From Salvia splendens (lineage: Eukaryota; Streptophyta; Magnoliopsida; Lamiales; Lamiaceae), in NCBI RefSeq assembly GCF_004379255.2, contig NC_056045.1, forward strand, positions 11,125,593 through 11,189,592: a stretch of 64,000 bases of DNA, written 5' to 3'. The notes beneath the pieces were generated by a model. That model ran no database searches, was not told the origin of the DNA, and saw nothing but the letters and a program-made list of their open reading frames with translations. This document shows positions 12,563-23,126 of the stretch, one piece after another; positions within the stretch are counted from its first letter, which is position 1; every line of letters begins with the position of its first letter. The translations under genes and the position numbers were made by a program.

Positions 12563-13561
12563 ATGGAGGATGATGAGGATATTATATTCTCTGATTCCCA
12601 AAACTTCAACCCTTCCCAAAATATTAACCCTTCTCAAGATTATTTCCCTAGCTTTGATGATTTTTCGAATTCTGAGCAATTTCAAAGTTCATTTCAAAAT
12701 CAACATTCAAGCCAAGCCATATCACAAACCAAGAATGCTGTAAACACCCCACATGGTTGGAGTGAGCAAGAAGACATGACATTAATGTCTGCTTGGTGTT
12801 TCGTGAGCACGAATGCAGTTGTTGGCACCAACCAAACTAGTAACCATCTATGGCAAAATGTTCTGTTTCTATATGAGCAGACAAGAAAAGAAAATCCAAG
12901 CATTGGTGAAGAAAGAAGTTTGGAGTCATTGAAACAGCGCTACAAACGACTCAACGCAAATGTCTCAAAATGGGTTGGGGCATACAAAAAAACGCATGAT
13001 CGAGCTACGAGTGGCCAGTCTAAAGAGGACATTGAGAAAGCCGCTCAACAACTGTATGGTAAGAGCAAATTTTCTCACCATAAGGTGTTTGAGGAGGTGA
13101 TGAGACTCAATCCCAAGTGGGAATTGAAATTGAATAGCACTAGTTCAACGCGTTTCCAGCCGGATGAAGATAGTCTTGAAGAAAGTCGTGGGAGCTCAAA
13201 AAGGTCGAGGACTAGTGAGGAAGGAGGACCTCAAATCGACTCCACTCCTGAGAGTCGTTCTTCAACATTGCAACGTCCTATTGGAAGAGATCAAGCTAAG
13301 GCTAAGGCTAAAAGAAAAGGCAAAGAAGTTGCAACACCATCATATACAATTCCTAATGATTTCACTGCAGCACTGCGTGAAATGAGAGTCACGCGTGAAA
13401 GGGAATGTGATATTCAGGAACGGAAGCTCAAAGCAGCTAGTGATATTCAGGAACGGAACATCAAGGCAACTATCCTTACTCCGCTGATGGCTAGGAGGGA
13501 CTTAACTCCAGAAGAAGAAGATCTGAAACGCAATCTCATTGCAGAATTGTTTGGGAAGTGA
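12563..13561 (+). CDS. PIF/Harbinger ORF1: Myb/SANT-like DNA-binding protein, 332 aa
   Basis: Companion protein of PIF/Harbinger transposons. In that family ORF1 binds the terminal DNA and helps the transposase enter the nucleus; plant databases often mislabel such proteins as glutathione S-transferase T3-like. I place the start at the ATG at 12563, which begins MEDDEDIIFSD. The N-terminus is rich in N, S and Q (to about residue 65). A trihelix/Myb-like domain follows (about 68-190) with HGWSEQEDMTLMSAW, LKQRYKRLN and FSHHKVFEEVMRLNPKWEL. Then come a basic, nuclear-signal-like stretch (about 205-265) and a charged C-terminal helix with a repeated DIQERK/DIQERN unit. The frame is uninterrupted, while the transposase ORF downstream on the same strand is broken. 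It could be a transposon relic or a protein kept for another role; the sequence does not decide. Confidence 0.85.
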   Translation: MEDDEDIIFSDSQNFNPSQNINPSQDYFPSFDDFSNSEQFQSSFQNQHSSQAISQTKNAVNTPHGWSEQEDMTLMSAWCFVSTNAVVGTNQTSNHLWQNVLFLYEQTRKENPSIGEERSLESLKQRYKRLNANVSKWVGAYKKTHDRATSGQSKEDIEKAAQQLYGKSKFSHHKVFEEVMRLNPKWELKLNSTSSTRFQPDEDSLEESRGSSKRSRTSEEGGPQIDSTPESRSSTLQRPIGRDQAKAKAKRKGKEVATPSYTIPNDFTAALREMRVTRERECDIQERKLKAASDIQERNIKATILTPLMARRDLTPEEEDLKRNLIAELFGK

Positions 13562-13590
13562 TCGTACTTTAAATGTATGTTTATTAGTAT

Positions 13591-13715
13591 GTAATTTCAA
13601 CTTCTGTTGCTTAGTATGTAATCTTCAATTACGGTTGCTTATTATGTAATCTTTAATTTCTGTTGCTTATCATGTAACCTTTAATTTCTGTTGCTTATGT
13701 AACTTTCAATTAAAG
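13591..13715. repeat. Short tandem repeat after ORF1, unit about 35 bp
   Basis: About four copies of a unit containing atgtaatctttaatttctgt and tgcttat, decreasing in similarity along the run. It lies directly after the ORF1 stop codon, probably in the transposon's 3' untranslated part. Confidence 0.7.
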
Positions 13716-13736
13716 CATGAATAGATGAATTGTGCT

Positions 13737-14213
13737 CACAAGTGGTGGAAGAATCCAATGACAACCCATGTGATCACGAAAATCAAAGTATGACTATAGG
13801 ACAAATCATTTCTATCACAAGTGGTGGTGGTGGAATCCAATGACATCCCATGTGATCACAAAAATCAAAGTATGACTACATGACAACTCAATTATATCAC
13901 AAGTGGTGGTGGAGTATAATGACAACCCATGTGATCACGAAAATCAAAATATGACTACATGACAACTCATTTATATCACAAGTGTTGGTGGTGGAATCCA
14001 ATGACATCCCATGTGATCACGAAAATCAAAGTATGACTACATGACAACTCAATTATATCACAAGTGGTGGTGGAGTATAATGACAACCCATGTGATCACG
14101 AAAATCAAAATATGACTACATGACAACTCATTTATATCACAAGTGTTGGTGGTGGAATCCAATGACATCCCATGTGATCACGAAAATCAAAGTATGACTA
14201 CATGACAAATGGT
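13737..14213. repeat. Six-copy minisatellite with a two-unit higher-order pattern
   Basis: Units of about 79-82 bp start at about 13737, 13816, 13898, 13977, 14059 and 14138. Each contains cacaagtggtggtgg, cccatgtgatcacgaaaatc and tatgactacatgacaa. Alternating variants (aatccaatgacatccc versus gtataatgacaaccc) make a 161-bp higher-order unit: copies 3-4 and 5-6 are nearly identical. It lies between the Harbinger ORF1 and transposase ORF. It has no spacers of unrelated sequence, so it is not a CRISPR array. Confidence 0.88.
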
Positions 14214-14399
14214 AGTATGGAATCCTATGCTCAACAAAGTGTAGTAGTGGAATCTTATGAAGAAAGTTATGCCATGTGCTCACAAATGGTAGTAGTGGAA
14301 TCCTATGCTCAACAAATTGCTTCTATATATTTACCTATATGCTTCAAGAAAATTACACACAAATCTTCTCACAATTATTGATCCAACTCTCCCTAAAAA

Positions 14400-15755
14400 A
14401 TGTCATCAAGTTTTAATTTTGAAGCTTTCGATCTGCTTGAAGACAATGAATGTGAAGAAAAAATTGTTGAACAAAATCAGCAATTAGATCAACTAATCGA
14501 GGATATTGCTATTTGGCCAACAACCTTGCCTTCACCGCCTGCAACCTTTACGGCTAGAGCTAAAAGGAGATACATTGAAAGGAAACGCGAAGAGGGTCAT
14601 GATACTATTTTCGAGCAGTACTTTGCTGAAGATCCAATCTATCCTCCAGATTTTTTTCGAACAAGGTATCGCATGCGAAAACCTTTGTTCGAAAAAATAA
14701 TGAATAAGCTCATCGACACCGACAACTTTTTTGTGCAAAAGCGTGATGCTACTGGTCGACTTGGTATGTCTGCAATTCAGAAATGTACAGCAGCGATGAG
14801 GATGTTGGCCTACGGGGCAACAGCCGACTTGCACGATGAATATTTGAGAATGAGCGCACAACTCATTCGCAAATCTCTCATCAAGTTCGTTGAAGGTGTA
14901 ATTTCTAACTTCGGCGATGAGTACTTGCGAAAGCCCAACGAAGAAGACTTGGCAAGACTTCTGCATATTGGAGAACAACGTGGGTTTCCAGGCATGTTGG
15001 GTAGTATTGACTGCATGCATTGGGAATGGAAGAATTGTCCCACTTCATGGTCTGGACAATATGCCGGAAGAAGCGGGAGTCCGACAATCATCTTGGAAGC
15101 AGTAGCATCTCAAGATCTGTGGATATGACATGCCTTTTTTGGAACTCCAGGTTCGAGAAATGATATTAACGTGCTTGATCAATCTCCTGTTTTTGATGAT
15201 ATTTTGGAAGGTCGAGCACCGAAGGTCAATTACATAGTAAATGGTCACTAAAAAAATATGGGATATTATCTCACTGATGGCATATATCCTCAATGGGCGA
15301 CATTTGTCAAATCTATCCCAGGTCCACAAACGATGAAGCACAAGTTGTTTGCTCAACATCAAGAGTCCGCGCGAAAAGATGTTGAGCGAGCTTTTGGTGT
15401 CTTGCAAGCTCGTTTTGCTTTTATCAAATGTCCATGTCTTATTTGGGATCGTGATATTATGGGGAAAATAATGATTGCTTGCATAATCTTACACAATATG
15501 ATAGTGGAAGACGAAAGAAGCACGTATTCGAACTATTGTGATCCAGCAGAATTTATTCAAGATCGACTTGGACAAAGTAGTCGTGAGAATGAAGATGGAG
15601 ATGCGAATAATGATTTCATATATTCTATGAATAGGATTGCGAGTCTAGCTTCTTACATGAAAAATAAAGCCCAGCTTCAAAACAGAGAAGCTCACAAAGC
15701 TCTGCTAAACGATTTGGTAGAGCATATATGGGCAAAATTCGGCAATTGCAACTGA
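14400..15755 (+). pseudogene. PIF/Harbinger transposase (DDE), broken by two nonsense codons
   Basis: One reading frame of 452 codons encodes a Harbinger transposase (nuclease-like DDE family) that would cut and paste the element. It reads through 14400-15755 apart from an in-frame TGA at 15126-15128, where relatives have tryptophan (LWI-W-HAFFG), and an in-frame TAA at 15249-15251. The DDE residues are still visible: D in GSIDCMHWEWKN, D in SRNDINVL, E in KDVERAFGVLQARF. The N-terminal helix-turn-helix part (RYRMRKPLFEKIM...AIQKCTAAMRMLAYG) is also present. No frameshift was noticed, so inactivation looks recent. The same-strand ORF1 at 12563 belongs to the same element. Neighbouring elements with intact transposase could still mobilise it. 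Confidence 0.88.
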
Positions 15756-16150
15756 ATGTCTAGTCTTCATCTTATGTATGAGCACCAATGATGTATTTTC
15801 AATTTCGTATTTCCATGATTGTAATTTATATTTTTTATTTGTTTATTTTTATAATTTTTAGTTTGTCCTTTATTGCGTTTTTCGATAATTTTATAATAAT
15901 AAGTATTTCATGTAATAATAATAGTATTAAAAATAATATAAAAATAAATATATAATAGTGGGGTTGGGTGGTCATTGATAAACCATGAAAATATGTGTGG
16001 TTGGGTTGGGTGAATATTAATGATGTGGAAGATGATGTGAAGGAGATAGAAATGAATTAAATATTGAAAAAGTAGATGGTTGGGTTGGGTTGGAGGGTTG
16101 CTGATAAACATGGTCTTAAGGAACAAATTGAGATTTACCGTGATTTACCC
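15756..16150. mobile_element. Probable 3' end of the Harbinger element, with ggttggg repeats
   Basis: AT-rich trailer after the transposase stop. Three copies of a ggttgggttgggt word lie at about 15960, 15997 and 16076; two are followed by (c)attgataaacca or ctgataaacatgg. These look like sub-terminal repeats of the transposon. I could not match a convincing terminal inverted repeat to the 5' side near 12240-12300, so the element borders stay open. Confidence 0.4.
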
Positions 16151-16653
16151 CTCACTACTATATCACACCGAGGTGTGGGACCTCAGCGAGGAAATTGCCT
16201 TAGGAAAAATGTATTTTACTCACTCTGTCCCACATAAATGACCCACGTTCCTTTTTATTTGTCTTAACAAATATGATCCATTACTAAAATAGAAACACAT
16301 TAATCTCTACATTACTCTCTCTAACTTTATTTTCTTCACTTAGCACATAGTAAAATAAAACTACATAAAATTCAGTACCACCCATGAAAGGGATCATCTT
16401 TCTTGAGACAGAGGGAATATTATTTAATACTTATATACGATAATAATATCATAAATATCACAATTAATATCATTAATACAGAAAATAAATTTGCGCTCTC
16501 ACTACTATATCAGACCGGGGTGTGGGACCTTAGGAGCGAGGGAATCGTCTTTTGAGTTTGAGTAAAATTATTATAGTATTTAATACTTAAACGCGATAAT
16601 AATGTCATAAATATCACAATTAATATCATTAATACGGAAAATAAATTTGCGCT
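16151..16653. repeat. Tandem duplication, copy 1 split by a MITE
   Basis: Copy 2 (16498-16653) begins ctcactactatatcagacc and ends aaataaatttgcgct. Copy 1 (16151-16497) has the same start and end but is interrupted by a Stowaway MITE at about 16217-16419. Because only copy 1 has the MITE, the MITE inserted after the duplication. Confidence 0.8.
16217..16419. mobile_element. Stowaway-like MITE inside a duplicated unit
   Basis: Left end tactcactctgtcccacata, right end tcttgagacagagggaata. About 203 bp, non-coding. Confidence 0.65.
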
Positions 16654-16739
16654 CATGCCCGATTTTGATTCTTCTAAAAAAATTCCATAAATTGGGTATG
16701 GAACAATATTAATCCAAACTAAAATATGCCATTATTTAA

Positions 16740-17095
16740 TACTCTCTTCGTCCAGAGTCTCGATTTTTCACTTTAGTGTGTCCGCGATTAAGAGTCATGA
16801 TTTACTTTTACTATAAATGGTAAATAAGTTATATATTCCACTAATTCATTCAACTTACATCTTATTATAAAACTAATACTCCATCGTCTTACTCTGAGTG
16901 ACACATTTTTTTTTGTGGGATGTTTCACTCTATATGACACATTTTTTAAATGATAAATGTTTTACTTAAAGTGGGAGTATAATTAAAATAGGATCCACAC
17001 ATCAGATTATCTTTTTTCACTTCATTTTTTTTTAATTTTTTAAAATCCGTACCGAACTCAACCAAAGACTCTTAATTGCGGATATAAAGAATACT
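16740..17095. mobile_element. Nested MITE pair
   Basis: The outer element has ends tactctcttcgtccagag (left) and, at the right, aattgcggatataaagaata in inverse sense. Inside it at 16877-16979 sits a second element with ends tactccatcgtcttactc and acttaaagtgggagta. The pair lies about 180 bp upstream of the NF-YB start codon, so it may overlap that promoter. Confidence 0.55.
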
Positions 17096-17273
17096 AATAA
17101 ATATCACCATACACGCATTTTCTACTGACAAAATTGATATACTAATGAATTTGCCTCATTTGTCCCTTTATATCACCACACATAAAAACACCACCAATCC
17201 TCGTTTTCCCTCAATTGTTTCATAAGTAGAAAGAAAGAAGAAGATACAATCAATCAAGAACTATAACTTGAAG

Positions 17274-19885
17274 ATGGAGAGAGGTGGAAGCTCTAATTCA
17301 CACTCTGGTACGTATATTTAGTGCAAAACTTTGCTTTCTCTGTCCTAAAATTTTGACAAATGTGCATACTAGACCTTCCTATAAGCTCAATTTTCATGAT
17401 TACATTTTAGGATTTATCCTTTTAATAATCCAACTTGTGACGACGTATGTTCTGCGCGCATTCCTTTTTATTTATATTTTGTTATGTTATTTGGTTATTA
17501 TTTTATTTTAAATTCATTGGAATTTATTATTTCACTTGTTAAAATTTTATTTAAGTGGTGTTAGGATGTATGAAATTCATAATATTATTTTGTTCGGTAG
17601 ATACGCCTATGGAATATCACGTTTGAATTTCTCTTAAATTCAAACAGCAATTTCATGAAATGAAAAACAAGGAACATAGATACCGATGTTCTTCTTTGAG
17701 AGAAACTTTGATTGAACCACATTAGGGTTTTTATATTTTCAAAACGTTATATCAAAACTACTCAATAGATTTATTCTGTGTCTTTCAACTGATTTCCCTT
17801 TATATACAATGCCTTTGTATTTTGATTTATGTTATATGGGTTAAGTTGTTATTTTTTGGGTAACATATATATGCTGAATTTTTTTAATATGAATAAAATC
17901 ATCTTCATCCCAATTTTATAAACTGTAATTTAGCATACATGACTATATGAACTTGCATTCTCGAAATAGAGATCGAAACAAATTTAATTATGTAAATGTA
18001 CTTAGTTTCAACAAATAAGAATACCTAGAGGCAATATATAAGAAAAATAAACTCGAAATTGTGAATTTTTAGAATTGGCAAAACTAATTCATATTGGTGA
18101 ATTCAAAATCTTTACCTTACTATCATAAATTTGTCACTCCAAAAACATTATTAGGTCAACTTATGAGAAACTAAATAGTCGGAGCAAGCGAGGTACAAAA
18201 ACTTATATGCCATTACTGAATAGAAAGTTATTAGAATAGTCACACCTTGTGTTCTATACAATAATTTACATACCAATTTTGAATAAAAAATTATTAGGGT
18301 ATCATTAGCGTCGTCAACAAATAATATGCCATTATTAAATACTCCCTCCATCACATAGAAATAACTGAATTTTCTTTTTTATCCATTTCCTAGAAATAGG
18401 CTATTTGCATTTATGGAAACTGATCTCTTTTTCTTTTACTTTATCATTTGTTGTCCCCACCATCTATTCCACAATGTAAATAATTTACTTTATCAAATAC
18501 GCATTAAAACTCGTATCATCCCCAATTAGTCTATTTCTATGCGATGGATGGAGTAAATAATTACTAGGGCATCTGTTATAGCACCGCATTCTTTAGCGTG
18601 AGCAATCGATATAAAATAATACTCTATCCGTCCCTAAAAAATAAAAATTTGTCACTTATTTCTATTTTCGTTTACTCCCAAAAGTTTGTCATATTTCACT
18701 TTTACCATTTTTTGTAGTGCCCACATTCCATTAACTTATTTCCACTCACATTTTGGTATTTAAAAGTCTTAGTTAGAATCTTCCATAAATAATAATAGGT
18801 CTTATATTCCACTAACTTCATTCCACTCTTATTTTGCAACCTTTTGGATTGACTATCAAATTGGGGGTTTCTTTGTTTTATACTATTGAAAAATTCATTT
18901 TGTTAATCTATCATTATAATTACTTATGTTAGGGATGATTATTTCAAAATGGGGTTGTGATCAAATGTTAATTAATATCTAATCTAAAATTTAGAATTTT
19001 TTGAGTATGATATACTTATGTCTTTGTGTTGATATTTAAATTTACATATTGCATTGATAAATTATGTTTTTATATTGATAATTTACAATATTGAAAGTTC
19101 TGTGATTTGAATGGGAAATTAGTTTTATTATAGCACGACCCTTTCAAAACGTGCATATATGATATGTAAGCATCGTTTTTGTCTTCTCCACATTAACATT
19201 ATTGTTTATATATTATTGTTTATGTTTTAGTAGTATATTTTTGTATTGATTCAGATACTTTAAACTCTATTATTGACATCGTACAAATTACTAATATCAA
19301 AACTAAATTTGTTTATTTTGTCAACAACATCAAATAAATAAAAATATAACAAATCAATTTTTTTATGCAGACGCAGATATGAAGCGCGATCCCGATCAAT
19401 ACATGCCGATCGCGACCCTGACGCGCATCATGCGGCGCGTCCTCCCCGACCACGCGAAGGTCGCGGACGACGCCAAGGAGACGATCCAAGAATGCGTCTC
19501 GGAGTTCATCTCCTTCATCACCAACGAAGCCAACGAGCGATGCCACCGCGAGTACCGCCGCACGGTCACCCCAAACGACGTCGTTTCAGCCATGGAGGGA
19601 CTCGGCTTCGGCAGCTACGTCGAGCCCCTCACTGTCTTCATAAACAAACACCGCGCCCAACAAGACTGCTGCCCCCCGCCGCGCCAGGCCACGCACCAGC
19701 CGCCGCCGCCTCAAATGGCTCGCTTGCCCGGGGTGGATGGCTATGTGCCCTCGCCGCCCGCTGTTGACGTTGCCAACTATTTGGAGATGCCGCAGATGAG
19801 GGATTACTTTGTGGGGCCGTATCGTGGTAGCGGCGGTGGCGGTGGCGGTGGTGGAGGAGGAGACCAGTTTGATCATTTTAAGTGA
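17274..19885 (+). CDS. NF-YB transcription factor, LEC1-type, 2 exons, 182 aa
   Basis: Histone-fold subunit of the CCAAT-binding NF-Y complex; in the nucleus it pairs with NF-YC and then NF-YA. Exons are 17274-17307 and 19371-19885. A second in-frame acceptor six bases downstream (exon from 19377) would drop two residues. Exon 1 encodes only 11 residues plus one base, then a 2063-bp intron follows. The histone fold spans about residues 22-106 (QYMPIATLTRIMRRVLP...). VADDAKETIQECVSE has Asp at about residue 44, where ordinary NF-YBs have Lys; this Asp is known to mark the LEC1/L1L embryo class. Oddly, the usual LWAM is VVSAM, so a normally invariant Trp is missing. The tail is Pro-rich, then has a run of ten Gly. 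Exon 2 is strikingly GC-rich in AT-rich surroundings. I am sure of NF-YB, less so of LEC1 orthology. Confidence 0.88.
18340..18555. mobile_element. Stowaway-like MITE in the NF-YB intron
   Basis: Ends tactccctccatcacatag and ctatgcgatggatggagta pair well, and both ends carry gaaatag/ctatttc words. 216 bp, non-coding. A second broken MITE end lies at about 18620 in the same intron. Confidence 0.75.
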
Positions 19886-20218
19886 AATGGTATGAGCAAT
19901 GTTCAACATCATTAGTCTGCTTTTCTAGACATGTTTTTCTTATTGTTTGATCAAACCAGCTTTTTTATTTCGAATTATACTATTATCATATTATGAATTT
20001 TTCAGCTATATTATAGGATTGTGAAAAAAATTGAACCATATCTGATTGCATAATGCAGAAGAAAATGTGGATTTTGAAAACACTAAGTTATATTTAGATC
20101 ATTTTAGGTCATTTCTATAATTTTATATACGAATTTTTTGAAATGACCTAGATACGAACTAAAAATGACTTCTGTGTTATATAAAAACTACCTCTATGTT
20201 TTGATTCTGTATTTTGTA

Positions 20219-20306
20219 ATAGGACTGAATTTTGCATATACGTTCACAACATGTATTGGGGTAATAGGACTGAATTTTGCATATACGTTCACAACATGTA
20301 TTGGGG
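20219..20306. repeat. Perfect-looking 44-bp tandem duplication
   Basis: The unit starting aataggactgaattttgc and ending tgtattggggt occurs twice in direct succession (20219-20262, 20263-20306), about 330 bp after the NF-YB stop codon. It may be in or just beyond the 3' UTR. Confidence 0.85.
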
Positions 20307-20321
20307 TTTTAAAACAAATAG

Positions 20322-20488
20322 TACTACCTTTATCCTACGCTAGTTGAGTCATTTTCCTTTTCTTTGGAAAAAACTAAATCCTCTCTTTTCTTCTATCTTA
20401 TTTTACTCTCTCCTTTAACGTTAGAACATCAATTTTTAAATTTTGTGTCAAAAGAAATGTTTTGAACTATCTTCAGACAGAGGGAATA
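20322..20488. mobile_element. Stowaway-like MITE, degenerate ends
   Basis: Left end tactacctttatcctacgc, then tagttgagtc; right end aactatcttcagacagagggaata. 167 bp. Another broken MITE end (tactccttctgtcccagtc) lies at about 20558-20640. Confidence 0.55.
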
Positions 20489-20667
20489 CATGTATATGTT
20501 GAGAGAAAGGAGCTAACTTAAAGTGATCATCTTTTTTCCTCATTTATTTCAAATTGTTACTCCTTCTGTCCCAGTCTAAGTGAGACGTTTTTCTTTTCGG
20601 CACGTCCTAACCTAAATGAGACGCTTCCTCTTTTGGTGATAAAGAAAGAAAACCCATAAATAAAAAC

Positions 20668-20898
20668 ATGAATCAAAATCAAAATTTTTTATTCTCCCTC
20701 TCTTTCATTTCTTCTTTCCCACACCACAAAGAACCTAATTTTCTTTCTCAGAAACTTGGTTTAAAACCCGCCGGACTCATCGGATTTGGAGATGTCGCGA
20801 TGTTGCAGGAGTTCTGGCAAAAGCGGCGGCCCATCGACGAGACGAAGCCGTCACCGTCAACCTCAGTTGCCATTTCCGACGAAGCAATTGAATTTTGA
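20668..20898 (+). CDS. Hypothetical 76-aa ORF, doubtful
   Basis: An ATG-initiated frame with a Phe/Ser-rich start, then a segment reading LQEFWQKRRPIDETKPSPS. It does not match a family I can name. Base composition in 20760-20890 is clearly richer in GC than the flanks, which hints at a captured or remnant exon. It is not spliced visibly to anything nearby. It may equally be a chance ORF. Confidence 0.2.
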   Translation: MNQNQNFLFSLSFISSFPHHKEPNFLSQKLGLKPAGLIGFGDVAMLQEFWQKRRPIDETKPSPSTSVAISDEAIEF

Positions 20899-21146
20899 TT
20901 TTTGAGTTTGGAATTTTGAATTTTGAATCTTGAATGTAGTCCCTGAATCTGTCCCTGAAATCCGACAATGTTGAAATGCATATTAAGGTTTTGAAACTCG
21001 ATTTGAAACATCCACATAGCATTATGGGAAACTATTTCGTTGAAGAAGAAACAGAAAAATAGAACAAATTAAAATACGGTCAAACTAGTTCAACATATTC
21101 ATTATCAATATCAAACATTTGCAATTCTAAGCATGGCCAGTGTCGA

Positions 21147-21957
21147 TTGATTTCAAAAAACCCTATGGCAAACAAGTATCCACCATCAAAAACATATAAC
21201 CACCATCCAAAAACCAGTTCCCACCATCCAAAAACAGGTGAATTCTCCCTTTGTGTTAAACCGCAACCCTACTTCCCATTTTGGACCATTGATGATAAGG
21301 ATCTTGATTGTTTGGATCCATTAAATTCCCAAGACAAGTGTAGATCTACCAAAAAAACACAAATTGAAACAAAGATAGAGAGTGGATCTAGCCACAAAAA
21401 CTAGATCCAAAATAGAGAATGATGGAAGATAAAAAATGAAAGCATGTATATAAGATGAGGGAAAATAGTTACAACCATAGGACCTTGACCAAAAGGATGG
21501 AGACAACCCTAGACAACTTTCATCTAGTCTAATCACCCCTTGGCTCCACTACTCAATGGATACACCTCCATTGATGCATACCTTTACTTGAATCTATCTA
21601 AAGAAATAAACAAGCAACCTTCATTGAAGGAATTGGATTCAATCCTCAAAGAGGAAAAACTCACGAAGGAGATATCTTAATTCATTAATCAACCAACTAG
21701 AAAATGAGAGGATGTGCTATTTATAGCTTTGTCCCAAATTCCAAGAAAAAGGCCCACAAAATCCAGTCTCTGGGTGAGCCACCCGCCCGGGTAGCCTAGA
21801 CGTCCAAGAGCCACCCGACCGGGTGGACGTCGCTGCCTCAACGGTGCCTTTGGGTGGCCTAGCCGTCCAAGAGCCACCCGCCCGGGTGGACTCCGTTGCA
21901 TCAATTGTGCCTTCGGGAGGCCACCCGCCCGGGTGGCATAGCCGTCCAAGAACCACC
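21147..21957 (-). mobile_element. LTR retrotransposon fragment, reverse orientation
   Basis: On the minus strand a TATA motif, gctataaatagcac, lies at about 21714-21727. It is preceded on that strand by a GC-rich block in which ccacccgcccgggtgg-like words recur (about 21778-21956). That layout resembles the U3 promoter of an LTR. No coding domain remains. The copia LTR at 21958 appears to have inserted here and cuts this sequence off. Confidence 0.4.
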
Positions 21958-23041
21958 TGTTGGAATCTTGATTTTAAGATGTCCGGTCAATGAAGTTTGA
22001 CCAATAATAAATATGACGAGACATTTAATTTTGGAAAATTAAATGATATAGCACCGATCTACGTTCCGCGTAGATGACCGTAGTGTATTCACTTTCTCAA
22101 ATCCGATTCCTGATGAGTGAGAAATAGTGGATAAAAGTTGGTCACATTGTAGCTTTTGATAAAACTATGAGTTGAAAGTGTAGGGAGTAATTAACTAGTG
22201 TTAATTATCCCACATAGGAGATGAGACACATCTTTAAATGTGTATTTATTAAGTGACTAATTACACTTAGTAATTATCGTGGACTAAGATGGGTGAAAGA
22301 GCCCACACGCGCGCCGAGCCGTGCCCGTGCCCATGCCCTTGCCCTTGGTCTTGGATCTTGGCAATTGGTCTTTGGGTGGTCTTTGGGCTTGGTTCTTGGA
22401 CTGGTCCCTGAATCCAGACTTAATGTTTTGGACCACCTCAGTTTTGGGCCTGCTGCGCCTTGAGCGATGGCTTGATCAGTGTCTTGATCAAGTCGCTTCA
22501 CGAAGTCCACATGTGATGGTTGAACTAGGACGTGTATAACGTCTAGATTCAACGTCGACCACTCCAGCTTTCAAACTCGTAACGGCCGGCGGTTACTGCC
22601 CCGCCATAATGAGTCATGATGACAACCATCAAGGCTGAGTTGACCCCCGCAGTGGACCATGCCTATAAATAGGCTAGTCATTCCTTGCATTACGTATAGA
22701 GAACACAACATACGAACATACTCACAAGCATCATACTCTCTCTGCATTGTCTTATTTCCCGAAGCTCTGCCCTCTCCTCCATCCAGTTCGCCGGAGCTCT
22801 GTTGATTGCGGTGCTGCTTCACCAGAGACGTAGCCGTTTTATCTTTGGGGACGACAAGCAAACCGAGAGCACTACTGGGGCGTATCTCATCTTGCGGAAA
22901 GAGGCCTCCTCGACTCGGCTAAGTTTTATTTCCAGTTTACAGTTTTGATTCCATTGTAATTTTCAGTTTTAGTTCTTCCTTCTTGGGTTGTATTACGCCC
23001 GGTATTGTTTATCTCTTGTAATTCCAGCAATATCCTCAACA
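21958..23041 (+). mobile_element. Copia-type 5' LTR
   Basis: It starts TGTTGGAATCTTG, typical of plant copia LTRs, and has a promoter-like ctataaatag at 22663-22672, so transcription would start near 22695. I place the 3' border at the ...cctcaaca near 23041. No clear initiator-tRNA primer-binding site follows, so that border is tentative. The matching 3' LTR is absent from the window. Confidence 0.55.
22663..22672 (+). promoter_or_regulatory. TATA box of the copia LTR
   Basis: ctataaatag inside the LTR, oriented with the gag frame downstream. Confidence 0.55.
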
Positions 23042-23126
23042 ATCGCAAGACGAGATATACTTGTCTTTGACGGATTTGGACCTTAACTAAACTTAAAACT
23101 TTCAAAATCTAATCCTTAGCTTGGAG

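Noticed and set aside
13737..14213. CRISPR-like regular repeats
   Set aside because: Units are contiguous, about 80 bp, with no unique spacers and no cas genes; the DNA is plant nuclear.
14532..15407. Minus-strand frames opposite the Harbinger transposase
   Set aside because: Shadows of the transposase frame, which carries the family motifs.
19492..19912. GC-rich overlapping frames on both strands of the NF-YB exon
   Set aside because: Shadow frames caused by high GC content; the histone-fold frame is the real one.
22274..22861. Frames of 72-96 codons within the copia LTR
   Set aside because: They lie within LTR regulatory sequence on both strands and match no protein family.
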